Positions 48,258 through 61,291 of a stretch of DNA of 64,000 nucleotides are shown here, in pieces. Position 1 is the first letter of the stretch; each line of letters starts with the position of its first letter. Below the pieces are notes generated by a model, which ran no database searches, was not told where the DNA came from, and saw only the letters and a list, made by a program, of their open reading frames with translations. This stretch comes from Phaeosaccion multiseriatum (lineage: Eukaryota; Ochrophyta, other classes), in NCBI GenBank assembly GCA_965112735.1, contig OZ218961.1, forward strand, positions 2,976,001 to 3,040,000, written 5' to 3'. The translations under genes were made by a program, and so were the position numbers.

Positions 48258-51003
48258 TCAGCACTCGAGCAGATGCGAGTACTCGTCGACGCGCAGTCGC
48301 TGTCGCTGCCTGCGCATATCCATGTAGTCTCCACTCTCCTCGTCCTCCTCGGCCTCGTTCCCACCCTCCTCGTCCTCTGTGTCGTCGCCAGAGCTGAACG
48401 GATCACCAACTCGTCCTACTTGGCCTTTCCCGCCTCCGTTCTTTAGTCTATTGCCGCCGCCAGCCTCCATTAGCTCCGTCCAGAAGCTTCTCCTCTCTCT
48501 CCCCCGCCTTGCCCCCGTCCTCCTCCCGCTCTCACCACCGCTGCCATGCCTGCCGTCGTTGTCGCTGCCGTTCTTTGTCCTCCACCGGCGTCGACGGAAA
48601 GTGCTTGTATGATACCAGTGAAACGCTCCAGAGACCTTTCTCCACGCAGACGCAAGCTTTTCAGTCCAGAGGCGGCCAACGGTAGTAGGAGTAGCAGCAG
48701 CAGCACTACCACCACCGCCACCACCACCAACAGAAGGGGCAGAGATGGGGGAGCAAGAAGAAGCAGGAGAGGCAGAAGACCACAAAGAGGAGGAGGACGA
48801 CGAGAAGCCCCCTCTCCCTCCCCCTCCCCCTCCGCTTCCCGCCAAGAAGGTGTGAGGTGGGACGTAGAGCTTCAGACACAGGCTCGACACCACCACCATG
48901 GTCGACGAGCACGCCATAAACAGGCTCGCCAGGGCCGGAGTGAGTCCTATATGGAGTAGGGGCTGCAACACACCAGCAGCCAGGGGGAGGGCGAAGACGT
49001 TGTAGCCCAGTGCCCACATAAAGTTGAGGCGGATGCGAGCAAAGACATGGCTGCTGAGGTGGAGGGCTGTCACTACTCCGGTGAGGTGTGAGCTTACAAG
49101 CACCATGTCCGCCACTTCCACCGCCACCTGCAAGGTGTTTGGGGGGGTGGGTGGGGGAGTGTAGGTCAACGAATGAAAGTCGAGCCCTATGGAGTGCTCT
49201 TGCCCTTCTTCCTTTGGAATAGACTACGTACGATGGAAGGAGGGAAGGAGGGAAGGAAGGAAGGAAGGAGGGAAGGAGGGAAGGAGGGAAGGAAGGGGGG
49301 GAGGAAGGAAGGGGGGGAGGAAGGAGGGAAGGGAGGAAGGAGGGAAGGAAGGAAGAAGGGGGGGAGGAAGGAGGGAGGAAGGAAGGAAGGAAGGAAGGAA
49401 GGAAGGAAGGAAGGAAGGAAGGAAGGAAGGAAGGAAGGAAGGAAGGAAGGGAAGCAGTCAATTGTTAGCTCGCTCTCTCCAGGCCCCTTACCTGTGTGCC
49501 CGCTCCGATTGCGATGCCCACATCTGCCGCGGCCAAGGCAGGCGCGTCGTTGATGCCTGTCCGTGTCAAGTGATTTGAAGTGATGTTAAGTAATGCCAAG
49601 CGTCTTCAAAGAATGTCCCTCCCTCCTTCCCTCCCTCCCTCCCTCCCTCCCTCCCTCCCTCCCTCCCTCCCTCCCTCCCTCCCTCCCTCCCTCCCTCCCT
49701 CCCTCCCTCCCTCCCTCCCTCCCTCCCTCCCTCCCTCCCTCCCTCCCTCCCTCCCTCCCTCCCTCCCTCCCTCCCTCCCTCCCTCCCTCCCTCCCTCCCT
49801 CCCTCCCTCCCTCCCTCCCTCCCTCCCTCCCTCCCTCCCTCCCTCCCTCCCACCCACTCACCATCACCCACCAACGCCACGACCCTTCCTCTCCTCTGCA
49901 GCTCCTCCACCTTCCTCGCCTTCTGCCCAGGAAGCACTTGCGCCATCACTCTCTCCGCGGGAATGCCACACACCCCTGCCACATACTGCGCAGCACTGGC
50001 ATTGTCGCCCGTCACCATCCACACCTCTACACCCATGAGGTGTAAGGCTGAAACGGTGTCCGCAGCCTCGTCTCGGGGCTGATCCGCCACTGCCAGCAGC
50101 CCCACTACCTCTCCCTCCACGGCCACAACCACGACCGTCTTGCCTTGTAATTCTAGCGTCGCCAACTGAGGTTCCAGGTGATGGGGAAACTTAACGCCTT
50201 CCTCACGGAGAAGAGAGCGATTCCCCACCAGTACCTAAAAGTCGAAGAAGTAAGAGGAAGTCGAAGTCGAAAATAGGATTCGATCGATCATCAGTCGGTG
50301 CCGGTCACAGTTGCCAGGAAGGAGGGAAGATCAAGGGCAGAATGTTTTGATGCCGGTAGTGTAGGCGCGTGTGCGGAGGCGAGGAGGAGACGGAGAGCGT
50401 CGGAGAGAGACGGAGGGGTTTGCAGCTCCCTCCCTTCCTTCCTCTCTCTCCCTCCCTCTCTTCCTCCCTTCCGTCCTTCCTTTCTTTCATTCTTCCTTCC
50501 TTCCTTCCTTCCTTCCTTCCTTCCTTTTCCCCTCCCCCCCTCTCTGTCCCGCCCCCTCTCACCCACTTCTCGCCCACCCATCCACCCACCCAATGTGACC
50601 AACCCAACCATGAAACCACAATCACTGCTCCGCTCACCCACCCACCCACTCACTGGCCCACCCAACCACGGAATCACCGAACCACCAACCCACGGAATCA
50701 CTGACCTGATGGTTCTGCACTGTACACAGGACGCCCCTGCCCGGCCGCACCTCAAAAGAGTGCGCAAAGGCGATGGGCAGGCCTCGAATGTGCGCCGCTT
50801 CCACCACCGCTCGACCTACGGGGTGCTCACTGAGAAGGGGGAAGAATGCAGTTTGAGTTTCAGTGTCAGTGTCAGGTTCAGTTTTACCATGTGGTTAAAT
50901 TGGCTCGAGCTTTGCTTTGGACGATTGTCGCGTGTCAAAAAGAAGATCAATCGGGCAAAGGAATATAGTCAATCTAGTGTCATTCGTTCCATAGCAGCAG
51001 CAG

Positions 51004-51034
<31 letters not shown>

Positions 51035-54000
51035 ACACACACATACACACACACATGCTCAGGTTGACTGTTTGAGGTTCATTCTAGTGCCATCCCCCAC
51101 CCACCTGCCCGATTCAGCGGCAGCGGCCATGGACAAGACGGTGTCCTTGTTGAAGCGCAGCGACATGGCCACCTGTGCACGCACGCACGCACACATACAC
51201 GCACGCACACACACACATACACGCACGTACACATACACACACACGCACACGTAGAGAGAGACACACGCACGCGCACACATGGAGAGAGACAGAGACAGAG
51301 ACGCGCATGGGACAGCGAACGGCACGCAGCAACGCAGCGGTCAATGGCGGGGTCAATGGTCGGCTGATGAGTGAGTGAGTGGGAGAGCGAGTGAGCGAGT
51401 GAGTGAGTGAGTGAGTGGGCGAGTGAGTGAGTGAGTGAGTGAGTGAGTGAGTGAGTGAATGAGTGAGTGAGTGGGAGAGCGAGTGAGCGAGGGAGTGAGT
51501 GAGTGAGTGTGTGTGTGTGTGAGTGAGTGAGTGAGTGAGTGAGTGAGTGAGTGAGTGAGTGAGTGAGTGAGTGAGTGAGTGAGTGAGTGAGTGAGTGAGT
51601 GAGTGAGTGAGTGAGTGAGTGAGTGAGTGAGCAAGTGAGCGAGGGAGTGGGTGAGTGAGTGAGTAAGTGCAGCCCTCGCTCACCACCCATTCTCAACTCA
51701 TCTCACTCGTACTCAACTTACTGAACCTAACCCAACCCACCCCAACCCAACCACCTCAACCCGACTCAACCTAAGTCAACAAACTTACCCGATCTGTGAG
51801 CACTGGCTTGCCCGTGGTCAACGTGCCCGTCTTGTCGAATACCACGACATCAACCTTCTGTGCCGTTTCAAAAGCAGACCCTCCTTTAATGAGAACTCCA
51901 TTGGCGGCTCCGACCCCCGTTCCCACCATCACGGCGGTCGGGGTGGCAAGACCGAGAGCACATGGACAAGCAACTACAGTAACCGCGATGGAGGCGAGGA
52001 GGGAGAAGAGGAAGGGGTCCTCGGACTCGGCAGGGAGCTGCTCTCGAAGGGAGGAGTAGGAGTAGAGCAGCAAGTTCCAGAGGAGGAAGGTGAAGGCCGC
52101 CAGCACTATCACACATGGGGCGAAGACGGAGGCAACTCTGTGTTTTTGGCGGTTGTTTTAGGCGTCAGTTACGTCAGTTACGTCAGTTTCGTCGGGTAGG
52201 TAGAGAGGGCATGAGGGGGGGGAAGGGGGTAACGGAAGGGATGAGAAGGAAGACGGCAAGGGGGGGAGGGGGACGAGAGGGTGGCATTCATACATACATA
52301 CATACATACATACATACATACATACGTACATACATACATACATACATACGTAACATACATATATACATGCACACACACATACATACATACATACATACAT
52401 ACGTACATACATAACATACATAGATACATGTACAAAAGCGCAAACATACACACGCACACACCTGTCGGCAAAGCTCTGTATAGGGGCTTTGTTCGTTTGC
52501 GCTTCTTGCACCAGCTGCACAATCTGATTCAAAGCGGTGTCGTCGCCAACCTTGGTGGCTCGCACATAAAGGCAGCCCAGTTGGTTCATGGAGCTGCCAA
52601 ACACCTCATCTCCTGCCGCCTTGGGGAGCGGGTTCGATTCCCCAGTGAGCATGCTTTCATCCACAAAGCCCTGACCATGCACCACGTGGCCGTCTGTGGG
52701 AACTCGAGAGCCGGGAAGGACCTTGAGAGTGTCTCCGGGTTTGATGAGGCTGGCGGCAATTACTCGAACCTTCGTGCGGGGGAGTGAGTGGAAGGGAGGG
52801 CGGGGGTGAGGGAGTGAGGGAGGGACGGATGGGTAGGTGAGAGAGGAAGGGGAAGAGGGAGGGAGGGAGGGAGGGAGAAAGGGAGGGAGAAAGGGGGCGT
52901 GAGGGGAGGGAGGGAGGGAGGGAGAAAGGGAGGGAGGGAGGGAGGGAGGGAGGGAGGGAGGGAGGGAGGGAGGGAGGGAGGGAGGGAGGGAGGGAGGGAG
53001 GGAGGGAGGGAGGGAGGGAGGGAGGGAGGGAGGGAGGGAGGGAGGGAGGGAGGGAGGGAGGGAGGGAGGGGGGGGGGGAAGGGGGGAGGGAGGAAGAGAG
53101 AAAGGGAGGGACGGAGGGACGGAGGGAGGGAGGGAGAGAGAGAGAGGGAGGGAGGGAGGGAGGGAGGGAGGGAGGGGGGGGGGGAAGGGGGGAGGGAGGA
53201 AGAGAGAAAGGGAGGGGGGAAGGAGGGCGAGATGGAGCGAAGGAGGGATGGATGGATGGAGGGAGGGAGGGAGGGAGGGAAACGGAGGACGATAACAGGG
53301 TTTCGTGCGAAGACAAGGGGGGGGTGGAGGACCATGAGTGGAAGATTTCGCTTTCTGAAGTGCTGCCGGAACACACAGAGATGCTTCTGGACGCCTCTCC
53401 ACAGCAGAGCACAGTAGGGCAGTTGGTGATACAGGACAGAGCAGAGGACTCACCCTCGAGTGCTCCAACATGGAGACAAGAGGGGGGGGTCGTCGGTGTT
53501 GCTGTTGCTGTTGCTGATGCTGATGCTCCTTCTTCGCCGCTTCCTCCCTCTTACGACTCCTGGGGGTAGGTGATGACGATGAAGACGAAGATGAAGCCTC
53601 CCCCCGGCCTTGCCGCGGCGAGAAGGAGGTTGAGGAGTAGGAGTAGGAGGAGGAGGAGGTGGTGGTGGTGGTGGGGTTGGTGGTGGTGGTGGTGGAGGAG
53701 GAGGAGGAGGAGGAGGAGGAGGAGGAGGAGGAGGAGGAGGAGGAGGAGGAGGAGGAGGAGGAGGAGGAGGAGGAGGAGGAGGAGGAGGAGGAGGAGGTGA
53801 AAGGCTCCACCAGAGGCTCAACGAGAAGTGCCTCCTGGGGCTGCATCTTCAAAAGGGCCTTGAGGCTTGAAGTTGTCTGTCCTTTGGCGAGGGCCTCCAT
53901 AAATTTGCCCATGGTCACAAAGGTCAGGAGCATGACGGCGGTCTCGAAGGTGCAGGGGTGTGCGGTGGAAGGGTTCAAGAAGGCTTTGACGAAGAGAACG

Positions 54001-55478
54001 CACACGCTGTAGAGCGGAAGATGGGTGTGATTAGGGGAGGAGGTACGAGGCAAACAGCACACAAGAGCATGGACGGGGAGGGGGAGAAGGGGGCGGAAGA
54101 GGCGGGTGATGAGGAGGACGACGACGAGGAGGAGGAGGAGGAGGAGGAGGATCAGGAGGCGGAGGAGGAGGAGGAGGAGGAGGAGGAGGAGGAGGAGGAG
54201 GAGGAGGAGGAGGAGGCGGAGGAGGAGGAGGAGGAGGAGGAGGAGGAGGAGGAGGAGGAGGAGGAGGAGGAGGAGGAGGAGGAGGAGGAGGAGGAGGAGG
54301 AGGAGGAGGAGGAGGAGGAGGAGGAGGAGGAGGAGGAGGAGGAGGAGGAGGAGGAGGAGGAGGAGGAGGAGGAGGAGGAGGAGGAGGAGGAGGAGGAGGA
54401 GGAGGAGGAGGAGGAGGAAGTACCTGTAGGCATAAGCGCAAGTGGTGCCCATGACCACAAGGAAGTCCATCCCCATACTTCCGTGGACGAGCCCGAGCCA
54501 AGCCGCCCGGTAGAAGCCTCGGCCTACATAGAACTTGGGTAGGATAGGTACAGGGGGAGGGAGGGAGGGAGTGAGTGGGTGAGGGAGTGAGGGAGTGAGT
54601 AAATGAATGAGGGAGGGACGGAGGGAAGCAGGGAGAGAGGGAGGGAGGGAGGGAGGGAGGGAGGGAGGGAGGGAGGGAGGGAGGGAGGGAGGGAGGGAGG
54701 GAGGGAGGGAGGGAGGGAGGGAGGGAGGGAGGGAGGGAGGGAGGGAGGGAGGGAGGAAGGAGAGAGGGGAGGGAAGGAAGGAGGGAGGGAAGGAGGGAGG
54801 AAGAGATGGAGGGGGGGAGAGGGAAGGAGGGGAGAGGAAAGGAGGGGAGGGAAGGATGGAGGGAAGGAGGGAAGAAGGGAGGGAGGGGGGGAGAGGGAAG
54901 GAGGGGAGCGATCGGGAGAGAGCGAACGGGGAGGGGGCGTGAGGCAACAATCTCCCCTTTACACATGTTTGCAAGGGTCCACGCATTTACACATGTTTGT
55001 AAGGGTCCACGCCGAAGGAGAGTACTCCTCTTTGCTGGCATGCTCTCTTGTTTCTGGCTTGCGTCCTCGGCCACATAAACTCCTTAAACCAATCCCCACC
55101 CGGAAACCAACGCTCAATCTCTTTAAACCTTAACCCTTGGAAAGAGAATGACTTTTCTCAGGGGTTTTGTGTGCGACGTGTGATGTTATTCTCTCCCTTC
55201 CACCCACCCTCCTCACCTGCACCGGTGTGGCGAGCAGAAACATGAGCGTTTCACAGAGAGTGAGCCCTCCGACCAAACAGTGCATGGCCCAGTCGAGGTG
55301 GGTCCGAAACAAGTGAAGAGCCATAAGGGGCGCGGCGAAGAGGAGGCTCACGGCGAACAGGTGCTTCCACCTCCGTACTTCTGCCGCTGATATCTCCTCC
55401 AGTGGGCCCTGTTGCCATCCGTTCACGCCGCAAGGAAGAGAAGAGAAGAGAAGGCGAGGGGTGGTGGTGTGTGGGTGT

Positions 55479-55509
<31 letters not shown>

Positions 55510-56244
55510 GTGGCGTCGCACACTACCGTAAGAGAGCTGCGAGTAAAGGATAGCTCCTCCACTGCCATCCAATACCCTCCACTGCCATCCACTGCCATGC
55601 GCTGCCCTCCACTGCCATCCACCGCCCTCCACTGCCGTCCACTGCCATCCCCTGCCCTCCACGCCCATCCACTGCCATCCACTACTGCCCCCTCTTACTC
55701 GACCACCGACGGGACGCGTACATCTTACATGGTTTCCGGGGCCGCTCGCCCTGCCCACAGAGGCCTTGTAGCCCATTCCTCTCAAGGCGTCGACAAGATC
55801 TCGCACTCCGACGGCGGCCACCGCCTTGGTGTCGAGTTTCACGTCCACTCGGCAGCACGCTACTGAGGCGGATACGTGGCAGACACCGGGGAGGGAAGAG
55901 AGGTGCTTCTCCACTTTGGAGGTGCAAGAGGAGCAGGTCATGCCTCCAACATCCAATCTGGTGTTGGGGGATGGCAGTGGATGGGGATGGGGGAGGGAGG
56001 GGGGGGGGGGGGGGGTGGGGTGAGGGGCGGTGAGAGATAGAGAGGGTATAGAGAGAGAGAAACAAGAGATCGAGAGAGAGAAAGAGAGAGAGGAAGAGGG
56101 AGAGAGAGGGAAAGCGAGAAAGAGGGAGCGGGAGGAGAGAGAGGGAGGAAGAGAGAGCGAAAGGAAGAGCGAGAGAGAGGGAGGGCGAGAGAGAGAGGGA
56201 GGGAGAGAGAGAGGGCGAGAGAGAGGGAGGGCGAGAGAGAGAGG

Positions 56245-56299
<55 letters not shown>

Positions 56300-56594
56300 T
56301 CATACCTGACGTCCTGCACGCCGCTCTGAGCCCCCCGCTCCACAGTACGCAGGTGCTTGGCAGGGTAGCCCAGGCCCTGCAAAGTGTCTGCGATGGTCTC
56401 TACCGACACCACGGAACCATCGAACTCGACAGTGGCCCTCTCGGCCAGCAAGGCGACTTTGATGCTGGCCACGCCTCTCACCTGACCGAGATTCACTTCG
56501 ACGTTACGGACACATGCTGCACAGGACATGCCTGTATAGGGTAGGAAGAGGGGGGGGGGGAGGAGGGGGAGGAGGAGGAGGAGGAGGAGGAAGA

Positions 56595-56625
<31 letters not shown>

Positions 56626-58290
56626 GAGGAGGAGGAGGAGGAGGAGGAGGAGGAGGAGGAGGAGGAGGAGGAGGAGGAGGAGGAGGAGGAGGAGGAGGAG
56701 GAGGAGGAGGAGGAGGAGGAGCAGGAGGAGCAGGAGGAAGAGGAGGAGGAGGAGGAGGAGGAGGAGGGAGAGGAGGAGGAGGAGGAGGAGACAGGAGGGT
56801 GGGAGGGGGAGAAGGAAAGAGGAAGGGAAAGAAGGACACGCCAAGGATGAGCACACCAAAGCCTCTCCATGATGATGAGTCCCTTCCAAATCCGCACAAC
56901 CCCCCCCCCCCCCCCCGGTTTCAAGAGCCCCACCTTTCGGCCCCGACAGGCAGCAGACAGATAGGCTGTACGAGGGGCCTGCACTAACCTGTGACGGCGT
57001 ATGTGGCCACGAGCAGCGGTGCTTTTGCCGCTCTTTCCAAGGGCCCTTGGGTGGAGGCTGCTTCTCCTTGTGGTCTGCACGGTAGCTCCTGCCATCGCCT
57101 CTGCCGTGGCTCTTCCCCCCTTCCCTGCCCTTGCTGCTGCGCCAATGTGCTGCTGTTCCCCTTGTCCACGTCCTTCTCTGCGAAGGAGTTGTTGCCCGAC
57201 CCCTGGCGAGTGCTCCTACCCCTCCCTCCTCGTTCTGCTTGTCCATCACCACCAGCCCCACCACCACCACCACCACCACCTTCCTGACCTTCGTAGAGAG
57301 GAGGCGGGTGGGGTGGACGCTGAGCGGGTGGATTTGTAACCGTAACCTTGACGGAAGGGGTGCAGGGGGGGGGGCGAGGAGGGACGACGGCCATCGGAGC
57401 TCTTCTCGACGACTCTTCTGGTGGGGGTGTTGGTGCTACGGAGGCGTCGAATCCCACCGCCTCGACCGCCTCTAGGAGCGAGGAGACGGAAGGGGTGCCC
57501 CACACCTGCAGGAGGCGTAAGAAGCGGAAGGACAAGGTGCAAGGGGGCGGGTGGGAGAGAGGGGGGGGGGGGGTGAGGAAAGCAAGCTTGAATTCATTTG
57601 TAGCTTCACAAACAAGGTCTTCTGCTGCGTTACGTATCGTTGCTTGTGACCATGTTTCCCTACACCTCACCCTCAACTCCAGACGACGACAAGACCAAGA
57701 AGAGCATACATAAGCATACATAATCGTGCTGGCTTGACCAGGCTTTTCGCAGTTACTCGTACGCGGCATTGGGCTCTTGTTTGGTGCTGCTCCTCACTCC
57801 TCACGCCCAACGAACTCACCCGTGCGCTGCTCTGCTCGAAGGACGTCTCCGCGCTGTGCACGCCATCCACGGCCCGCAGCGCCTCAGACACCGTCGCTGC
57901 GCAGCTGTTCTGACACATCATTCCGCGCACATAGAGACAAGTCTCCCTGCTGACGTCATCTCCTTCTCCTCCCGCTCTTGCTGCTCCTGCTGCTGCGACG
58001 GGCTGGCTCGCCTCCTCGTTCATCACATTGGCCTCGAAGCCCACAGCTTCCACTGCGACGATCATCCTCGCCGCGTCCGAGGCCTTGCTGCCGCTGCTGC
58101 CACTACTACCCTTGCCCTCGCTGCGACTGGCGGGAGAGGCGATGTCCGTCACTATCCACGCCTTGCCTTCTGCAAAGGACACCTCTGCAGAGACAACGCC
58201 CGGCACGTCGAGGAGGGCCGCCCTCACCGTGGAGCCGCAGGAGTGCTGGCACATCATACCCTTCACCCGCAAAACGACCGTGCAATCCAT
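48258..58290 (-). CDS. Copper-transporting P1B-type ATPase with four heavy-metal domains
   Basis: Fourteen exons: 58290-57820, 57505-56989, 56531-56306, 55957-55729, 55408-55217, 54533-54424, 54006-53454, 52769-52462, 52137-51789, 51172-51105, 50829-50706, 50234-49862, 49556-49492, 49127-48258. All phases close, giving 1484 aa. Four HMA domains come first, with metal sites C14/C18 and C126/C130 (both GMMCQxxC, that is CxxxC), then GMSCAAC (C333/C336) and GMTCSSC (C413/C416). The pump core has TGES (808-811), CPC (926-928), DKTGTLT with phospho-acceptor D970, SEHP (1008-1011), MVTGDN and GDGINDAP (1172-1179). This is the Cu(I) exporter class (ATP7/CopA), acting at the Golgi or plasma membrane. 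A (TCC)n tract adds a poly-Ser stretch between the fourth membrane helix and the actuator domain. The C-terminus is long, Ser/Gly-rich and acidic. Confidence 0.95.
49230..49850. repeat. (GGAA)n and (CCCT)n blocks in two ATPase introns
   Basis: (GGAA)n/(GGGA)n occupies about 49230-49450 in intron 13. A pure (CCCT)n block of some 58 units occupies 49618-49850 in intron 12. A 65-bp exon carrying GINDAP sits between them. Confidence 0.92.
51360..51665. repeat. (GAGT)n microsatellite, with (CA)n and (CATA)n nearby
   Basis: (GAGT)n runs at 51367-51665 in intron 9 of the ATPase, and (AC)n-rich DNA flanks it at 51180-51255. (CATA)n runs at 52288-52425 in intron 8. These are non-coding. Confidence 0.9.
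52858..53280. repeat. (GGGA)n tract in intron 7 of the ATPase
   Basis: Nearly pure (GGGA)n with short interruptions (gggggggggaagggggg) appears twice, at 53070-53080 and 53173-53185. These mark an internal duplication of roughly 100 bp within the tract. On the coding strand it forms a long polypyrimidine run before the exon 8 acceptor. Confidence 0.88.
53695..54416. repeat. (GGA)n tracts: one exonic, one intronic
   Basis: The block at 53695-53796 lies inside ATPase exon 7 and is read on the minus strand as a Ser run. The block at 54130-54416, of similar sequence but longer, lies in the adjacent intron 6 and ends within about 5 bp of the exon 6 donor. Confidence 0.9.
54640..54760. repeat. (GAGG)n tract in intron 5 of the ATPase
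   Basis: About thirty tetranucleotide units are followed by a looser purine-rich stretch to 54930. A 33-bp direct repeat (acatgtttgcaagggtccacg-like) follows at 54963-55014. All of this is intronic. Confidence 0.85.
56030..56800. repeat. (GA)n and (GGA)n tracts in introns 2 and 3 of the ATPase
   Basis: A GA-rich purine stretch at 56030-56297 fills intron 3. (GGA)n with minor breaks at about 56555-56795 fills part of intron 2. On the coding strand both are polypyrimidine. Confidence 0.88.
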
Positions 58291-58551
58291 CTCAGATGGT
58301 CTGATCGGTCTTGAATTGGGCGGTTCTGGCCTGTGAGTGAAAGTGGAAGAAAGGGTTAAAACAGGCGACGACAAAAGTGAAGTGATGGAGGGTGGTGATT
58401 GAAATTCTTCCAGTCCCAGAGAGACCACGACTCCCAAGAAGGACTGCGCATACTCCATCCAGGTGAAAATATTCGAAAAGCTTGTAGGAGAGCAAAGCTA
58501 CGCAGCAGCAGTTCAGCTCTGCCTGTAACGGATTCAGCCTCTTTTTTTCAG

Positions 58552-59974
58552 CCCAGCTTACCTCGACAAGGCAGGCTTTCACACGTTGGTATGACTCCAA
58601 GAAGAGCGGCAGATGCTTTCAACGCGAAATGCGAAACATGCCTTCCTTATTTCATGGAAGAAGGCCCCTTCCTTTTTTGGGCTATTTGATACTTGGATGA
58701 TTCGACGATTTCGTTCTTCACACAGATGGCACTGGATGGCAGAGTTTTCTCCCTCCTCCTGATTCCTCCTCATTGTGGTGGCAAATGGGCAACTCTTCCT
58801 CCACGGTAGGTACTTGCTGCTGTGCGTCCCGCCTTCCGAAGCTGTTATCAAGTTGCTGTTATCCCTTTCCATTGGCAATTGATTGCTCCCCGGAATGAAA
58901 AGTACCCTCTCACCCCTCCCATCTCGTGATCTTGTCTCACTCGTGTAGGCTGCGGCCAGCCGGCCTTTCCGATTCGGCGGAGAGGATGCAGACAGCAGCG
59001 GCAAGGTCATTGGTGCTTACGCCGACAGGAGCCAGGAAAACCAGGGAGCGTTGATTGTCACGGAAAGGGCGATCGAGGTGAGTTGATCACTCTCTTGGCT
59101 TGAGGGAACTGCTGAGGAGGCAAGGTGTGGGGCACTGACTGTCCCAAACTGGCCATGCACTGAAGATGCGTTCCCTCTGGACCCCTTCCCGCAGAACTTT
59201 AATCCACTCAACGGAGATCGTCGCCAGAGGAAGGACATTAGCTCGGATGGCGACTCGGTGACGTGCTCGCACTTCTACCAGCACAGCTCCCTGGGAAGCG
59301 TCCTGGCAGTGGGCACCAAGAGGGCCAAGGCATACGTCATTGATGCCACCACGTTTGAGTACAGAAAGGTGGGCCCCAGAGTCCTTTGCTCTTCTCTTTT
59401 TCCTCTGAGTTTCTTCCGTGCTTTGAGCTTCTGTGGCTGGCTCTGGCTTCCTTCCCGCTGACGCAGCCTCTCATCTTGTCTCTCTCTCTTTCTCTCTCAC
59501 TCTCTGTCTCCCTCTCTGTCTCTGTCATTTTTGTCTTTGTGTCTCCCTCGCGTTCTCTCGTTCTCTCCCACTCCCTCTTCACAACGCCTCACGCCCATCT
59601 CTCGCTTTCTCTCTCTCGCTCTTGCTCTCTCTCTCTCTCTATCTTCCTCTCCCTGGCGTTCTCTCTCCCTCACCCTCGCTCTCTACCCTCTCGCCCTCCT
59701 TTCCCCCACCTGTTAACCTCACGCACACGTCCAGACGATCCATCTCAGCGAAGATCGCTTTCGTGGCGCAACAGATGAAGGAGGAGTGGAGCTTCAGAGT
59801 AGTGCCGCGGCAGCTTCTGTTGGGACGACGACAGCCAGTGTGACTACCGTATTTATAACTCCTGACAACTTGCTTCTGGTCGGCTCCGCGGACGGAATGA
59901 CGAGGGTGTATTCATTGGCGGGGGGGGAGGCCACGGCTGTCATACCACCAACTCCTGCACACGCATCTTCATCG

Positions 59975-60017
<43 letters not shown>

Positions 60018-61291
60018 TATCATCATCACCAGGAGCAGCAGCAGCAGCAGCAGTAGTAGCAGCAGTGGAGAGTCTAGGGGATGCTGTAGTGAGTGCCTTC
60101 ACATGCCGTCTGCCGCAAGAGGAGGAGGAGGAGGAGGGGGAGGAAGAAGATGTGAGCGGCACTCCGCCCACAGCGTGGAGTAACGAGGAGCAGTTTGTCG
60201 CCATAGGGTACGCTTCCGGCATCATCAACGTGCACAGCTTGGATGGTCGCCGAATGGTTCGGAGCTTTCCGAGCGCGTCGTCTGAGAATCGGTTGCTCGC
60301 GGTGCTATCAGCACCCTCGGTGGCATCCCTCCTGTGCTTGTTCGAAGGAGTGAACACGGTATACGTCATGCCCCTGTCGAGGCGACTCAAGCCAAGCCAG
60401 CGAGAGGCGGGCATGACTGAAGTCGTGCCGGAGATGCTTGATTTGGAGGAGGAGCTGGAGGCGCTGGGGAGAGCAGGCGCTGACGAGGGCGGCGACTGCA
60501 CCCCTACGTGTGCGTGCTTCGATGACACCACGGCCTTACTCATCACCGGAGCCACAGACGCCACGTTCTTTGTCCGCCGCCTCTTGCTCGACAAGGTCCG
60601 TGTTGTTGCTGTCGAGTGTTGCATATAAGAGGATACGTGTGCGTGTGTGCGTGTGTGCGTGTGTGCGTGTACATGTGGTGCTGTAGTCTTGGGGTGATCC
60701 TCAAGGCCAATAGTCTGCTCTTCCCCTCCCTCCCTTCCTCCCCTCTTTTTTTTCCTCGAGCAACGAGTCTACCTACCCCTTCTGATTCTTCTTCTCCCAA
60801 AATCATGCCGCTGTCTGGACATCTTCTGGCGCCGCTCCCTCCCTCCTCCTCCTCCTCCTTCTCCTCCTCCACCTCCTCCTCCACCACCTCCACCTCCCTC
60901 CTCCTCCTCCTCCTCCTCCTCCTCCTCCTCCTCCTCCTCCTCCTCCTCCTCCTCCTCCTCCTCCTCCTCCTCCTCCTCCTCCTCCACCACCACCTCCACC
61001 TCCCTCCTCCTCCTCCTCCTCCTCCTCCTCCTCCTCCTCCTCCTCCTCCTCCAGGAATCGGGGGCGTTCACCACGACATTGCTTCGCTATGGCCGAGCCA
61101 AGGCGATTGACTCCGCCCCACCCGCTCCTCTTACGAGTGTCTGGTTCGATCGAAGCAAGGGCCGGCTCGTGACCGGCGATGGCGAAGGCGTGATGAGGCT
61201 TGTGGAAGGGCTGAAGAAGAGGACCAGTAACAGCAGTAGCAGCAGCAGCAGCACCACCACCACCACCACCACCACCACCACCAGAGGCTAG
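58552..61291 (+). CDS. WD-repeat (beta-propeller) protein, 5' end unresolved
   Basis: Confident exons: 58949-59077, 59195-59368, 59735-60595, 61055-61291, all in phase 0. Upstream, 58726-58805 joins in frame (reading WQMGNSSST|AAASRPFRFGG), and 58552-58588 may precede it. No convincing start ATG was found. Propeller blades are visible as VTTVFITPDNLLLVGSADGM (blade edge RVYSL), EEQFVAIGYASGIINVHSLD, TACFDDTTALLITGATD-like CFDDTTALLITGATDATFFV and TSVWFDRSKGRLVTGDGEG. Insertions encode poly-Ser from (ATC)n (59965-60020) and a Glu stretch. The C-terminus ends in poly-Ser/Thr from (AGC)n/(ACC)n. I cannot name the family. The 459-bp last intron is mostly (CTC)n. The gene is divergent from the copper ATPase. 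Confidence 0.75.
60840..61052 (+). repeat. (CTC)n tract forming an exaggerated polypyrimidine acceptor
   Basis: More than 200 bp of ctc/cct units lead directly into the AG of the last WD-protein exon (acceptor at 61054). A few cac units interrupt it near 60868-60895 and 60985-61005. Confidence 0.9.

Noticed and set aside
49580-50045. (CCCT)n and similar arrays as a possible CRISPR-like or telomeric repeat
   Set aside because: The units are perfect tetranucleotides without unique spacers and sit between two coding exons of the copper ATPase.
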